A stretch of 64,000 nt of DNA, taken from PALSA-505 sp036502085 (GTDB taxonomy: Bacteria > Actinomycetota > Actinomycetes > Streptosporangiales > Streptosporangiaceae). A program made the position numbers and the translations under genes. Every line of letters begins with the position of its first letter. The first letter of the stretch is position 1. Of the stretch, positions 34,490 to 42,498 are shown in pieces. The notes beneath the pieces were generated by a model. It was not told the origin of the DNA, ran no database searches, and saw only the letters and a list, made by a program, of their open reading frames with translations. The stretch lies in the NCBI GenBank assembly GCA_036502085.1, contig DASXZD010000057.1, positions 1 through 64,000 of the forward strand. Direction: 5' to 3'.

Positions 34490-35542
34490 TTACCCTGACG
34501 CGCTGACCGAAGTACCCTCGGGCGCGAGGATAACCCAGGTCGAACCGGGCTGAAACGCCATCGGCTGCCCGCTGGCGTCGAAGTAGTTGGTGACGTCGCC
34601 GATGTGCGGCTTGGACCAGGTGCCCGTGGCCGCGGTGCCGCCGCTGCTGCCCGCGGCGGCGGCGGAAAATACCTGCGCGTGGCCGCCGCCGATCACCCGG
34701 GCGCTCTGCACCGAGATTCCCAGGTGACGGCTCTCGAAGACCGTCTTGAAGGGGACCGTCTGGACCACCAGGTTCGCCACCTCCACCCGGGGACCACCGC
34801 TGCTGAGCACCCACCGGTTAGCGCCGGCGTCGAAACTCCAGTTCTCTGTGCCCAGGCCGGGGACAGAGATTGCGACCGCGGACGGCCGCGTCACCCCGCT
34901 GGGCGCGAGCGTGCTGGCACCGGTGTCCGAGCCCCGATACCTGAACAGCGGCGGCGGTGCCTGGGCGCCGGTGACCGCGCCCAGCAGGCTGGTCGTCGAT
35001 GCGGTCAGGCCGGTGGCCGTTGTCGTGTAGGCGGTCGGATGAACCGTATAACTGGCAACCTTGACGGCGGACTTGTCGAGGATGTTGATGAAGCCCGTGC
35101 TGCCGCCGTTGTAGCCGGTGACCGGATGCAGCACGGCCAAGATCGCGGCGTCCTCTGGGCGGGTGCTCGTCACCGGGCCCACCGCGCTGACCGACTTCGA
35201 CTGGAATACGGCGAGGTAACGCACGGTCGGCGTGGCGACGTCCTGGTACACCACATCGGCCGAGCCGAGCCCCTCCGGGCTCGTTCCCGAGACGAGCACG
35301 ACCACGGCAGGCTTGCCCGCCGCCGCGGAACTGGCCGCGGGCAGGTTGGTCAGCGGGGCCAGCGGGCCGGTGCTCGTGGTCTGGTCGGTCCCCGTTGACG
35401 TGGGCGTAGCCGTCGGGGACGACGGCGGGACCGATGAGGTCGGGCTGGGCGCGCCGGCCCCGCACGCCGTGACGGCGAGGCCGGCCGCCGCAGCGAGCCC
35501 GATCATGGTCCAGCGCACTTGCCGTGAAGGCGTGCGTGGCAT
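34490..35542 (-). CDS. DUF3048 (YerB-like) lipoprotein
   Basis: A 350-residue predicted lipoprotein: the lipobox LAVTAC places the lipidated Cys at 27, followed by a Ser/Thr/Pro spacer (about 30-70). The DUF3048 hallmarks are SADVVYQDVATPTVRYLAVF, VGPVTSTRPEDAAIL and a C-terminal QPGSTWVILAPEG. The family is extracytoplasmic with no established biochemical role. It is encoded 3 bp downstream of the chain-length gene, suggesting a function at the membrane in polysaccharide export. Function unknown. Confidence 0.82.
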   Translation of the reverse strand: MPRTPSRQVRWTMIGLAAAAGLAVTACGAGAPSPTSSVPPSSPTATPTSTGTDQTTSTGPLAPLTNLPAASSAAAGKPAVVVLVSGTSPEGLGSADVVYQDVATPTVRYLAVFQSKSVSAVGPVTSTRPEDAAILAVLHPVTGYNGGSTGFINILDKSAVKVASYTVHPTAYTTTATGLTASTTSLLGAVTGAQAPPPLFRYRGSDTGASTLAPSGVTRPSAVAISVPGLGTENWSFDAGANRWVLSSGGPRVEVANLVVQTVPFKTVFESRHLGISVQSARVIGGGHAQVFSAAAAGSSGGTAATGTWSKPHIGDVTNYFDASGQPMAFQPGSTWVILAPEGTSVSASG

Positions 35543-35545
35543 AGG

Positions 35546-37255
35546 TCAGCTGCCCGGAACTCTGCCGGCCGGGTCGCCCTGCCCCTCGCGGCTGCGGATC
35601 CGTCGTTCCCGCCTGTTGTCCGGCCGGTCGTCCGGCGCGGACGGCGGGAGCTCGGCCTGCCCGCGTCCCGCGGTCGCGCTCGGCGCGGAGTCGTCGAGGC
35701 CGAGCCGCGGGCCGCCGGCCCGCGGCGGCCGCACGCTGACCCGGGAGCTGATGGCCGACAGCACCGCGCTGCCGAGCACCGGCGTCCGCAGCTGGCGCAG
35801 GCGCCTGATGCACTCGGCCGCGTCGTCGCGCGTGGTACGCGGGATCTCCACGGCGATGAGCGCGGCGTCGGCGAACTCGGCCAGGGCGAAGGTGTCGGCA
35901 CCGTCGTCGGTGGCCTGCGCGTCGATGATCACGTAGCGGGCATCCCTGCGCAGCTGCGAGGTGAGCGCCTGGGTCCGGTCATGCTGCAGGTTGTAGACGG
36001 CCAGCGAGGTGTCCGCGCCCGGCGTGATCACCCAGAGGCCGGGAATGCCGGCCGGGCCCCTGGCCACGTCCCTGACGGTCGCGCGCCCGGCGAGCACCTC
36101 GGACAACCCGCGGCCATCCTCGACGCCGAGCATCTCGGGTGCCACGCTGTCGTCCAGGTTGGCGCAGACCAGCACGACTTCACCATGCGTCCTGGCCATG
36201 GTGGCGGCCAGGTTAGCCGCGACCACGCTGCCGCCGGGGCCTGACGTCGTCCCGGCCACCAGCAGGACGTGGCTTCCCTCGCCCAGCGACGCGGCCACCG
36301 CGTGCGCGAGCTCGGTGAAGGCCTGCCCGGTGCGCGATCGCGGCGAGGCGAGCGAGAGCTGCTGGCTGAACGCCTTCCTGGGCACGTTGAGCAGCAGCGG
36401 CAGGCCGAGCAGCCGCTCCACGTCGCGGGCGGTGTGGAGCTTCTTGTCGCGGCGGTCCCAGATGAACGCGCCGATCAGGCCGAGCAGCAGCCCGGCGACG
36501 AGCCCGCTCGGCAGGATCAGCGACTTCTTCGGGCTGGTCGCCTTGCCGGGGACGCCGGCCAAAGACAGGATCGACCCGCCGGAATTCTTGGCCCCGGCCC
36601 CGGCCAGCGTGCTGATCTGGCTAGTGAGGTTCTTCAACTGGGTGTTGACCGAGCTCAGGATGGTCTCGTCGGTGGCCCGCTGCGAGGAGTTAGAGGGCAG
36701 CCCGCTGATCTTCGTGTTCAGCGAGGACGCTTGCTGCGTCAGGGAGGTCACCTGCGACTGCAGCGTCCTGACCTGGGCCTGGGTCTGCGCCACTGAGGTG
36801 GCGCTCCGGTTCTGCAGGTACGCCTGACCGAAGGCGTTCGCGCAGTCGGCCGCCCCCTTCGCCGTGGACGCACCGCAGGTGATCAGGAGCACCGAGGAGT
36901 TCGGCGGGACGCCAACCGAGATGTTCTGGATGAGCTGGAACGGCGTGAGGGTGCTGTGCATGATCTTGGCCGCGGGTACCGCGACGGTGTCCGACTGGAC
37001 GACCTGTGCCTCGGTGTCGAGGTTGACCGTCGCGCCGTTGGTGCGGCTGCCCTGGACCACATTCGCGCCGTTGTCCGCCCCGGTGGGCGTGACGCTCACC
37101 TTCACCGTCGCGTCATATGTCTTTTTCGCGACGGCGGTGTAGCCGAAGGCCCCGATCAGGCCGATGATCGTCAGGCTCACCACGATCAGCCAGCGTCGGC
37201 GTAGCACGCCGACGTAGTCGGCCACCTGGAATGAGTCCGGAAGACCGGGATTCAT
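35546..37255 (-). CDS. Wzz/Wzc-like chain-length protein with degenerate Walker A
   Basis: A 569-residue polysaccharide co-polymerase. Membrane segments lie at about 22-44 and 247-266, with a coiled-coil-rich external part (about 100-230, containing SQV-SLTQQ heptads). The cytoplasmic C-terminal part has the fold of a BY-kinase: HVLLVAGTTSGPGGSVVAANLA (about 329-350) sits where Walker A should be but lacks the Lys of GKT/S, and YVIIDAQATD (about 441) replaces Walker B. No Tyr-rich tail is present; the tail is Arg/Pro/Asp-rich. It probably sets chain length without kinase activity. ATG 37255 is followed by a typical Wzz N-terminus (VADYVGVLRRRW). Confidence 0.87.
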   Translation of the reverse strand: MNPGLPDSFQVADYVGVLRRRWLIVVSLTIIGLIGAFGYTAVAKKTYDATVKVSVTPTGADNGANVVQGSRTNGATVNLDTEAQVVQSDTVAVPAAKIMHSTLTPFQLIQNISVGVPPNSSVLLITCGASTAKGAADCANAFGQAYLQNRSATSVAQTQAQVRTLQSQVTSLTQQASSLNTKISGLPSNSSQRATDETILSSVNTQLKNLTSQISTLAGAGAKNSGGSILSLAGVPGKATSPKKSLILPSGLVAGLLLGLIGAFIWDRRDKKLHTARDVERLLGLPLLLNVPRKAFSQQLSLASPRSRTGQAFTELAHAVAASLGEGSHVLLVAGTTSGPGGSVVAANLAATMARTHGEVVLVCANLDDSVAPEMLGVEDGRGLSEVLAGRATVRDVARGPAGIPGLWVITPGADTSLAVYNLQHDRTQALTSQLRRDARYVIIDAQATDDGADTFALAEFADAALIAVEIPRTTRDDAAECIRRLRQLRTPVLGSAVLSAISSRVSVRPPRAGGPRLGLDDSAPSATAGRGQAELPPSAPDDRPDNRRERRIRSREGQGDPAGRVPGS

Positions 37256-37736
37256 GCTGCGGTACTCCTCACTATCACGGTGCCTTTCTGCCCGGCACCT
37301 GGCCGCCCAACACTGTCGGTCGAGGCCATACGCTGCTTATTGAGGGCCAGGGTGTCGATCTGAACCATTCGGTACCGCTTTGCTGCCGGTGCCTGGCCGC
37401 CGCTGACGACAACCTGTGCACTGTCGACGCGCAGTTCGTGCCGTTGGATGACATCTGGCCTGCTAACGGTGGATTTTTCCTATCTAGGCTGGCCAACCTG
37501 GATGTCGCGAATGCGGTATATGAGTCTATGGTAGACGCGCGGGTCCTAGTGACGGGACGCGGCGATTCCGCCTGCACGTTAGCACTCCCCCGTAGTAGAC
37601 CCCCCGGCGGCGTGGCCCCGGCCTGCCGCCGCCCGGCCCGCCTGCGCCGCGAGCCGGGCTCGTGACTGACCCCCGGCGCACAGCGTGCCCCCAGACAACG
37701 CCGGCCTTTTCCCACGAGGAACCGGGCGGACTCCCC
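37256..37736. other. divergent promoter region between Wzz-like and GH26-like genes (481 bp)
   Basis: No gene supported. Both flanking operons are transcribed outward, so both promoters must lie here. Segments 37310-37390 and 37460-37545 are AT-richer than the surroundings and contain hexamers such as TATGGT, but no clear -35/-10 pair. An open frame (37231-37665, plus) overlaps the Wzz-like start and has no family resemblance. Confidence 0.5.
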
Positions 37737-38960
37737 ATGAAACTGCCTACTCTAGGCTCCATGGAACACCATGCACGTGAAATACGCCAGTGCGACGACC
37801 GGGCCAGCCGCGCCACCCGGGCGCGGTCCAAGGCCAGGGAGCAGGCGCGGCACTGGCGCGGCGGGCTGGCCGCGGTGGCCGCCGTGGCGGGTCTGGTCAC
37901 GCTGGCGGCAGTCGGCTGCGCGAGCACGTCGTCCCCGCCGGGTGCCAGCGGCGGCACGAGCCCGAGTCCGGGAGCCGGCGGTGTCGTCAGCCCGCCGCCC
38001 GGCGGCGGCAGCGGCGGCGCTACCGGTCCCGGCGGCGCGTCGCTGAGCACCAGCCAGCGGGCCGGCATCACCGGCGGCGCGCTGTTCGGCGGCGATGTGC
38101 CGCTGGTCAGCGAGCAAGGGGAACTCGGCCGGAGACTTGCCATAATCCGGGTATACGACCATCTGGGTGAAGATTTCATGAACCCCCAGGTGCGGCGGTT
38201 CATGTCCGGCGGCAGCACGCTGCTCGTCAGCCTGGACACCCTGCCGGGCGGGGCCAGCTACGCCTCCATTGCCGCCGGGCACGAGGACGCCACGATCTCC
38301 GGATTCCTGCGGTCGGTGGAGCAGGCCGCTGCCCAGTACCGCCTGGGCGCGATCTACATCTGCTTCGAGCACGAGGCCGACACCGGCCCGCACCACATCG
38401 GGCTCGGCACGCCTGCGCAGTTCGTCCAGGCCTGGGAGCACATCCATCAGCTCGCCACAGATGCGCACCTGGACTGGAACCAGGGCGGGCGGCTGCACTG
38501 GGTGCTGATCCTCACGCACGGCACTTACATCGCGGGCACGGCCAGCCAGTACTGGCCGGGCTCCAATGAGGTCGACATCGTCGGCGTGGACGGATACAAC
38601 ACAGCGGACTGCCGCGCGGCCACCGGCGGCAACATGGTGGCCCAGGGCACCGCGATGCAGACCCCGGCTGATCTCTTCGGCGCCGTGCTCGGCTTCGCCA
38701 GGACGCACGGCAACCTGCCGGTCTTCGTGGCCGAGTGGGCCAGCGTTCCCTACGCGTCGCTGGCCATCCAGCCTGGTTTCATCCATCAGATGCAGGAGTA
38801 TGTCGCTGCCAATCCCGTAATCGCGGCGGCGATGTACTGGAATGGTCACGGCCAGGGCAACGGCTGCGACTACAGCCTGAACAGCCGCCTGTCCTCGCTC
38901 ACCGCGCTGGCCGCCATGGGCCTGTCGGCCGCCCTGCAGGGCCGTGTCCCGTCTGCCTAA
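37737..38960 (+). CDS. GH26-like glycoside hydrolase lipoprotein
   Basis: A 407-residue predicted lipoprotein with lipobox LAAVGC (Cys about 61) after an unusually long cytoplasmic lead, then a Gly/Ser/Pro linker (about 66-105). The catalytic part resembles GH26 beta-mannanase-type hydrolases: FEHEAD (about 210-215) for the acid/base Glu and FVAEW (Glu about 333) for the nucleophile, with HIHQLATD and VDIVGVDGYN between them. ATG 37737 is chosen; 37761 is possible. Placed divergently from the export operon, it may trim or release the polysaccharide. Substrate unknown. Confidence 0.78.
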   Translation: MKLPTLGSMEHHAREIRQCDDRASRATRARSKAREQARHWRGGLAAVAAVAGLVTLAAVGCASTSSPPGASGGTSPSPGAGGVVSPPPGGGSGGATGPGGASLSTSQRAGITGGALFGGDVPLVSEQGELGRRLAIIRVYDHLGEDFMNPQVRRFMSGGSTLLVSLDTLPGGASYASIAAGHEDATISGFLRSVEQAAAQYRLGAIYICFEHEADTGPHHIGLGTPAQFVQAWEHIHQLATDAHLDWNQGGRLHWVLILTHGTYIAGTASQYWPGSNEVDIVGVDGYNTADCRAATGGNMVAQGTAMQTPADLFGAVLGFARTHGNLPVFVAEWASVPYASLAIQPGFIHQMQEYVAANPVIAAAMYWNGHGQGNGCDYSLNSRLSSLTALAAMGLSAALQGRVPSA

Positions 38961-38981
38961 AGCGCGATCTTCGGTAAGGGG

Positions 38982-39011
38982 CTAAGCCAAACAGCACTAA
39001 GCCAAACAGCA
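38982..39011. repeat. 15-bp tandem duplication
   Basis: CTAAGCCAAACAGCA occurs twice in direct succession (38982-38996 and 38997-39011), just before the bidirectional terminator and sharing its left arm. Confidence 0.8.
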
Positions 39012-39050
39012 CCGGCCGGGAGCGAACTTCGCTCCCGGCCAGTGCTGTTT
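39004..39050. terminator. bidirectional terminator between GH26-like and lectin genes
   Basis: AAACAGCAC and GGCCGGGAGCGAA (39004-39026) pair with TTCGCTCCCGGCC and GTGCTGTTT (39028-39050) with one C-A mismatch. Both strands end in TTT. It serves two convergent genes. Confidence 0.9.
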
Positions 39051-39074
39051 ACGTCAGGAAACGGCCAAGCACCG

Positions 39075-41396
39075 CTAAATGGTCGGCAAGCGCCATTCCT
39101 GGTTTAGCCCGCCGTTGCAGGCCCAGATCTGAATGGTGGCGCCGTTGGCGGTATTCGAATTCGTGTCGTCAAGGCACTTGCCCGCCGCCTTGTTGACCAA
39201 GGCGTACTTCGAACCCGCCGTCCAGATCTGGCTGGCGCCGCCGGTGCAGGTGTCCAGCACCACCTGCGTCCCGTTCACGGTGCCGCCGCCGGTGGTGTCC
39301 AGGCACAGCCCGTCGATCTGGACGGTGCCGTTCGATGCCAGCGTCCACTGCTCCGCCGGGTACTCGATGCAGGTCCACATCTGCACCGCGGTGCCGCTCG
39401 TCGTGCTGCCGTTCGGATCCTGCAGGCACGGGACCTGGGTGTCGGCCTGCAGCTCACCGGAGAACAGCATCCCGCGGGCCGGCGGGGGCGGCGGCGCCTG
39501 GGCGGCCGGCAGCGGCCAGACCTGCTGCCCGCCGCCGTTGCAGGTCCACAGCTGCAGCTGGGTGCCCTTCGTGGTGCTCGCGCTCGGGTCATCCAGGCAC
39601 TTGCCGTCGGCCCCGTTGACTAGCGTGTTGCCCGCGCCCTGGTGCCACTGCTGATTCGACGCTCCGTTGCACGCCCAGATCTGGATCTTCGCGCCGTTCG
39701 CCGGGACCTTGGCGCTGCCCGCCACGGCCAGGCACTGGCCGTTGACCTGCACCGTCCCGTTCGGCTGGATCGCCCAGTTCTGCGACGCGTCGTTCAGGCA
39801 GGTCCAGAACTGGACCTTCGTGCCTTCCTTGGACGAGTCAACGGCATCGTCAATGCACATGGCCGGCTTGCCCTGGTTGGTCTCGTCCAGCCCGCCGATC
39901 CGGCCCAGGCTGAACATTCCGGACGGGATCGGCCCGCCGGGCGTCGGGGCGGTCGCGGTGGTCAGCGGGAACAGCGCGTTCTCGCCGTGGAAGGCGCCGC
40001 CGATCGTGCTGACGTCGGTGCCGAGCAGCAGCCCGCCGGCCGTGTCTGACGGCGTGCCGGGCGGGATGGGCGTCAGGTCCTGCACGCCGACCCCGCGCAG
40101 CGTGCCGGGGCGCCACCAGGGCAGCGCCAGGCCGGTGTTCGCGTCCAGCGCCGCAACCCCGTTGACCAGGACTGCGTTCGCCTCGCACACCACGTTGTTG
40201 CCGCACTCGTTGTTCACCCAGCGGTTGTGCCCGCCGACGTAGACGACCGATCCGGCGATCGCGACCGAGTGGAACGTGTCGCCGCCGTTGTAGTTGATCC
40301 AGACCGGCTGGACGCCGGTGCCGGTGGCTGCGGTCTGGAACCTGGCCGCGGCGTCGCAGATGCTCGCCCCGCCAGCCGACTTGAACCCGGTGGTCACGAC
40401 GACAAAGAACGAGCTGTCGGGGGAGAAGTCGATGTCGTTGACGTAATCGTGCTCCAGCGAGCAGTCGTTGGCCAGCAGCGGGGACGACCAGTTGGCGAGC
40501 GTGGCCGCCGCGCCCAGGCCGCCGCCGGTGTTGATCATCGCCACCCTGGGCCTTGACTGCCCGTTGACCTGCAGGAACGAGCCGCCGATGGCCAGGTGGT
40601 TCCCGTCCGGGCTCAGCGTCAGGGTGTTGAGCCCGAGTGCCGTGCCGGCAATCTTGTCGCCGAGGGTGAACTGGAAGGACGTGTCAAGCGCGCCCGTGGC
40701 GGCGTTCAGCCTGGTGATCCCGGAGGCCGGGGTGCCGTCCGCCTTGCTGAAGTTCCCGCCGACGTACAGGGCGTTGCCGTTGTAGGCGACGGAGCGGGCG
40801 TAGCCGCTGACCGAGCCGGTGAAGCCCGGGACGACCTGGCCGTCGGCGCCGCCGCCGACCGAGAGCTGCACGACGCCGGGGTGGCTGGCGCCGTTCACGG
40901 TGGTGAAGGCGCCGCCCGCGTACACGGTGTTGTCCGGCCCCGCGACCACCGAGTACACCGGGCCCCGGTCGAGGACCGGCGTGAAGCCCGGGTCGATCGC
41001 GCCGGTGCCGAGCTGGTAGGCGAAGATGTCGTTCCTGGTCACCATGGTGCCGGCCGTGCAGTTGTTCACCGGGCCGGGCACGCAGGCCTGGGTGAACGCT
41101 CCTGCCACGACCACCTCGCCGTTGACCACGGCCATGCTGTACACGGTGGACGGCGCGCAGGTACCACTGCCGAACCACTGCGGGTTGCACGCGGGGCTGC
41201 CGGCGAACACGTTTGGCGTCCAGCTGACCGCGTTCGGAGACACCAGGGCGGGCAGCCGGGGCGCCGCCGGGGTGACCCAGGCGGCCCTCGGGCCCGCTTT
41301 CGCGTGGGACGCCGCGCTAGCTGGCGCGGACGCCAGCCCTGCGACGAGCGCGGCGGCGGCACAGGCCGCCATACCGCTGAGAAAACGTGCGCGCAT
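39075..41396 (-). CDS. secreted beta-propeller with two ricin-type lectin domains (paralogue A)
   Basis: A 773-residue exported protein. The signal peptide (AACAAAALVAGLASAPASA) ends near residue 28. Residues about 45-480 form a propeller related to the three-gene cluster: repeated GGAFTTVNG, GGNFSKADG and GGSFLQVNG blades, and GGHNRWVNNECGNN. Two beta-trefoils follow, each with three QxW signatures (QNW, QQW, QVW; then EQW, QIW, QEW), joined by a PPPPPAR linker. The trefoils should bind galactose- or xylose-type glycans, so it may hold or modify the locus product. ATG 41396 follows AGGAG. It converges with the GH26-like gene and shares a terminator with it. Confidence 0.88.
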   Translation of the reverse strand: MRARFLSGMAACAAAALVAGLASAPASAASHAKAGPRAAWVTPAAPRLPALVSPNAVSWTPNVFAGSPACNPQWFGSGTCAPSTVYSMAVVNGEVVVAGAFTQACVPGPVNNCTAGTMVTRNDIFAYQLGTGAIDPGFTPVLDRGPVYSVVAGPDNTVYAGGAFTTVNGASHPGVVQLSVGGGADGQVVPGFTGSVSGYARSVAYNGNALYVGGNFSKADGTPASGITRLNAATGALDTSFQFTLGDKIAGTALGLNTLTLSPDGNHLAIGGSFLQVNGQSRPRVAMINTGGGLGAAATLANWSSPLLANDCSLEHDYVNDIDFSPDSSFFVVVTTGFKSAGGASICDAAARFQTAATGTGVQPVWINYNGGDTFHSVAIAGSVVYVGGHNRWVNNECGNNVVCEANAVLVNGVAALDANTGLALPWWRPGTLRGVGVQDLTPIPPGTPSDTAGGLLLGTDVSTIGGAFHGENALFPLTTATAPTPGGPIPSGMFSLGRIGGLDETNQGKPAMCIDDAVDSSKEGTKVQFWTCLNDASQNWAIQPNGTVQVNGQCLAVAGSAKVPANGAKIQIWACNGASNQQWHQGAGNTLVNGADGKCLDDPSASTTKGTQLQLWTCNGGGQQVWPLPAAQAPPPPPARGMLFSGELQADTQVPCLQDPNGSTTSGTAVQMWTCIEYPAEQWTLASNGTVQIDGLCLDTTGGGTVNGTQVVLDTCTGGASQIWTAGSKYALVNKAAGKCLDDTNSNTANGATIQIWACNGGLNQEWRLPTI

Positions 41397-41653
41397 CGTG
41401 CTCCTCTTGTCCTTGTCCGGGGAATCCCGCGACATCTCGTTAACTAGACGCGGAGCCCGTCCGTTTGGATGACGTAGCTGTCCGTGATCGTGATTGGCCA
41501 TCCGCGTACTAGAGTCGGCGCCGGATGACGACAAACGATAGGGAATACGGCATACAGCCGCCGGGCACTTGGTGACTTCAGGGGGGAACTCGTTTTACCG
41601 CGAACATGAAGCCACCGGGGCTGCGACCCGGGCTGGTGTGGCAGGGTGGGCTG

Positions 41654-42367
41654 ATGGCGCGCGCACGGCTGGACAAGCGCCCCCGCGAGGTGTCGGCAAT
41701 GTTCGACCTGGTGGCGGAGCGCTACGACCTGCTCAACGACGTGCTGTCGGCGGGCCAGGACCGGCGCTGGCGGCGCGCGGTCCGCGCCGCCCTCGCGGTC
41801 ACGCCCAGTGAGCGGGTCCTGGATCTGGCCGCAGGGACCGGCACCGTCTCCCGGGTCCTGGCCGCGGCCGGGGCGGACTGCGTCGCCTGCGACTTCTCGC
41901 TCGGCATGCTCCAGGCCGGCGCGGCGCGGCTGGCCGGGACCGGCGAGCGTGCCGCGGTCAGGTTCGTGGCCGGCGACGCGCTCGCGCTGCCGCTGCGCGA
42001 CGCCGCGTTCGACGCGGTCACGATCTCGTTCGGCCTGCGCAACGTGGCCGACCCGGCGGCTGCCCTGGCCGAGATGCGGCGGGTCACCAGGCCGGGCGGC
42101 CGCCTGCTGATCTGCGAGTTCAGCCACCTGGCCAGCCGCAGGCTCGATGCGCTCTACGGCCGCTCGCTCGCCGCGCTGCTGCCCGCGGTCGCGCGCAGGC
42201 TCTCCCCCAATCCCGAGGCCTACGCCTACCTGGCCGAGTCGATCGACGACTGGCCGGGCCAGCAGGAGCTCGCGGGCCTGATCCGCGGCGCGGGCTGGTC
42301 GGCGGTACGCTGGCGCAGCCTGTCCCTCGGCGTCGTCGCCCTGCACCATGCGGTCAATCCGGGCTGA
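41654..42367 (+). CDS. menG: demethylmenaquinone methyltransferase (UbiE/MenG)
   Basis: A 237-residue SAM-dependent methyltransferase that completes menaquinone. Motif I is DLAAGTGT (about 57-64); ARLDKRPREVSAMFDLVAERYDLLND at the N-terminus and ISFGLRNVAD plus SRRLDALYG are UbiE/MenG-specific. I chose ATG 41654 (MARARLDKRP), with GGTGGG upstream. It leads a respiratory gene block: menJ-like reductase, nuoA-N and a polyprenyl synthase follow. Confidence 0.94.
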   Translation: MARARLDKRPREVSAMFDLVAERYDLLNDVLSAGQDRRWRRAVRAALAVTPSERVLDLAAGTGTVSRVLAAAGADCVACDFSLGMLQAGAARLAGTGERAAVRFVAGDALALPLRDAAFDAVTISFGLRNVADPAAALAEMRRVTRPGGRLLICEFSHLASRRLDALYGRSLAALLPAVARRLSPNPEAYAYLAESIDDWPGQQELAGLIRGAGWSAVRWRSLSLGVVALHHAVNPG

Positions 42368-42445
42368 GCCGCCCCGCACCGTGCCACCAAAACCATGCGG
42401 TCAGCCAGGACTGAGCGGCAAGGTCTAGACTTCGAACGAACAGAC

Positions 42446-42463
42446 TTGTGAAGCGGTTCACAA
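42446..42463. promoter_or_regulatory. Rex-type redox operator upstream of menJ–nuoA-N
   Basis: TTGTGAA-GCGG-TTCACAA is a perfect match to the actinobacterial Rex consensus (TTGTGAA, 4 nt, TTCACAA). A third half site TTCACAA lies at 42474-42480. TAGACT at 42426-42431 is a candidate -10 box immediately upstream, so bound Rex would cover the transcription start. Rex is released by high NADH/NAD+, coupling complex I expression to redox state. Rex itself is not encoded in the window. Confidence 0.75.
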
Positions 42464-42498
42464 GAGAAGTCCGTTCACAAGACAGTCAGGGAATTTCC

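Noticed and set aside
37231..37665. 144-codon plus-strand frame in the divergent promoter region
   Set aside because: Overlaps the start of the Wzz-like gene, no ribosome binding site, no known motif.
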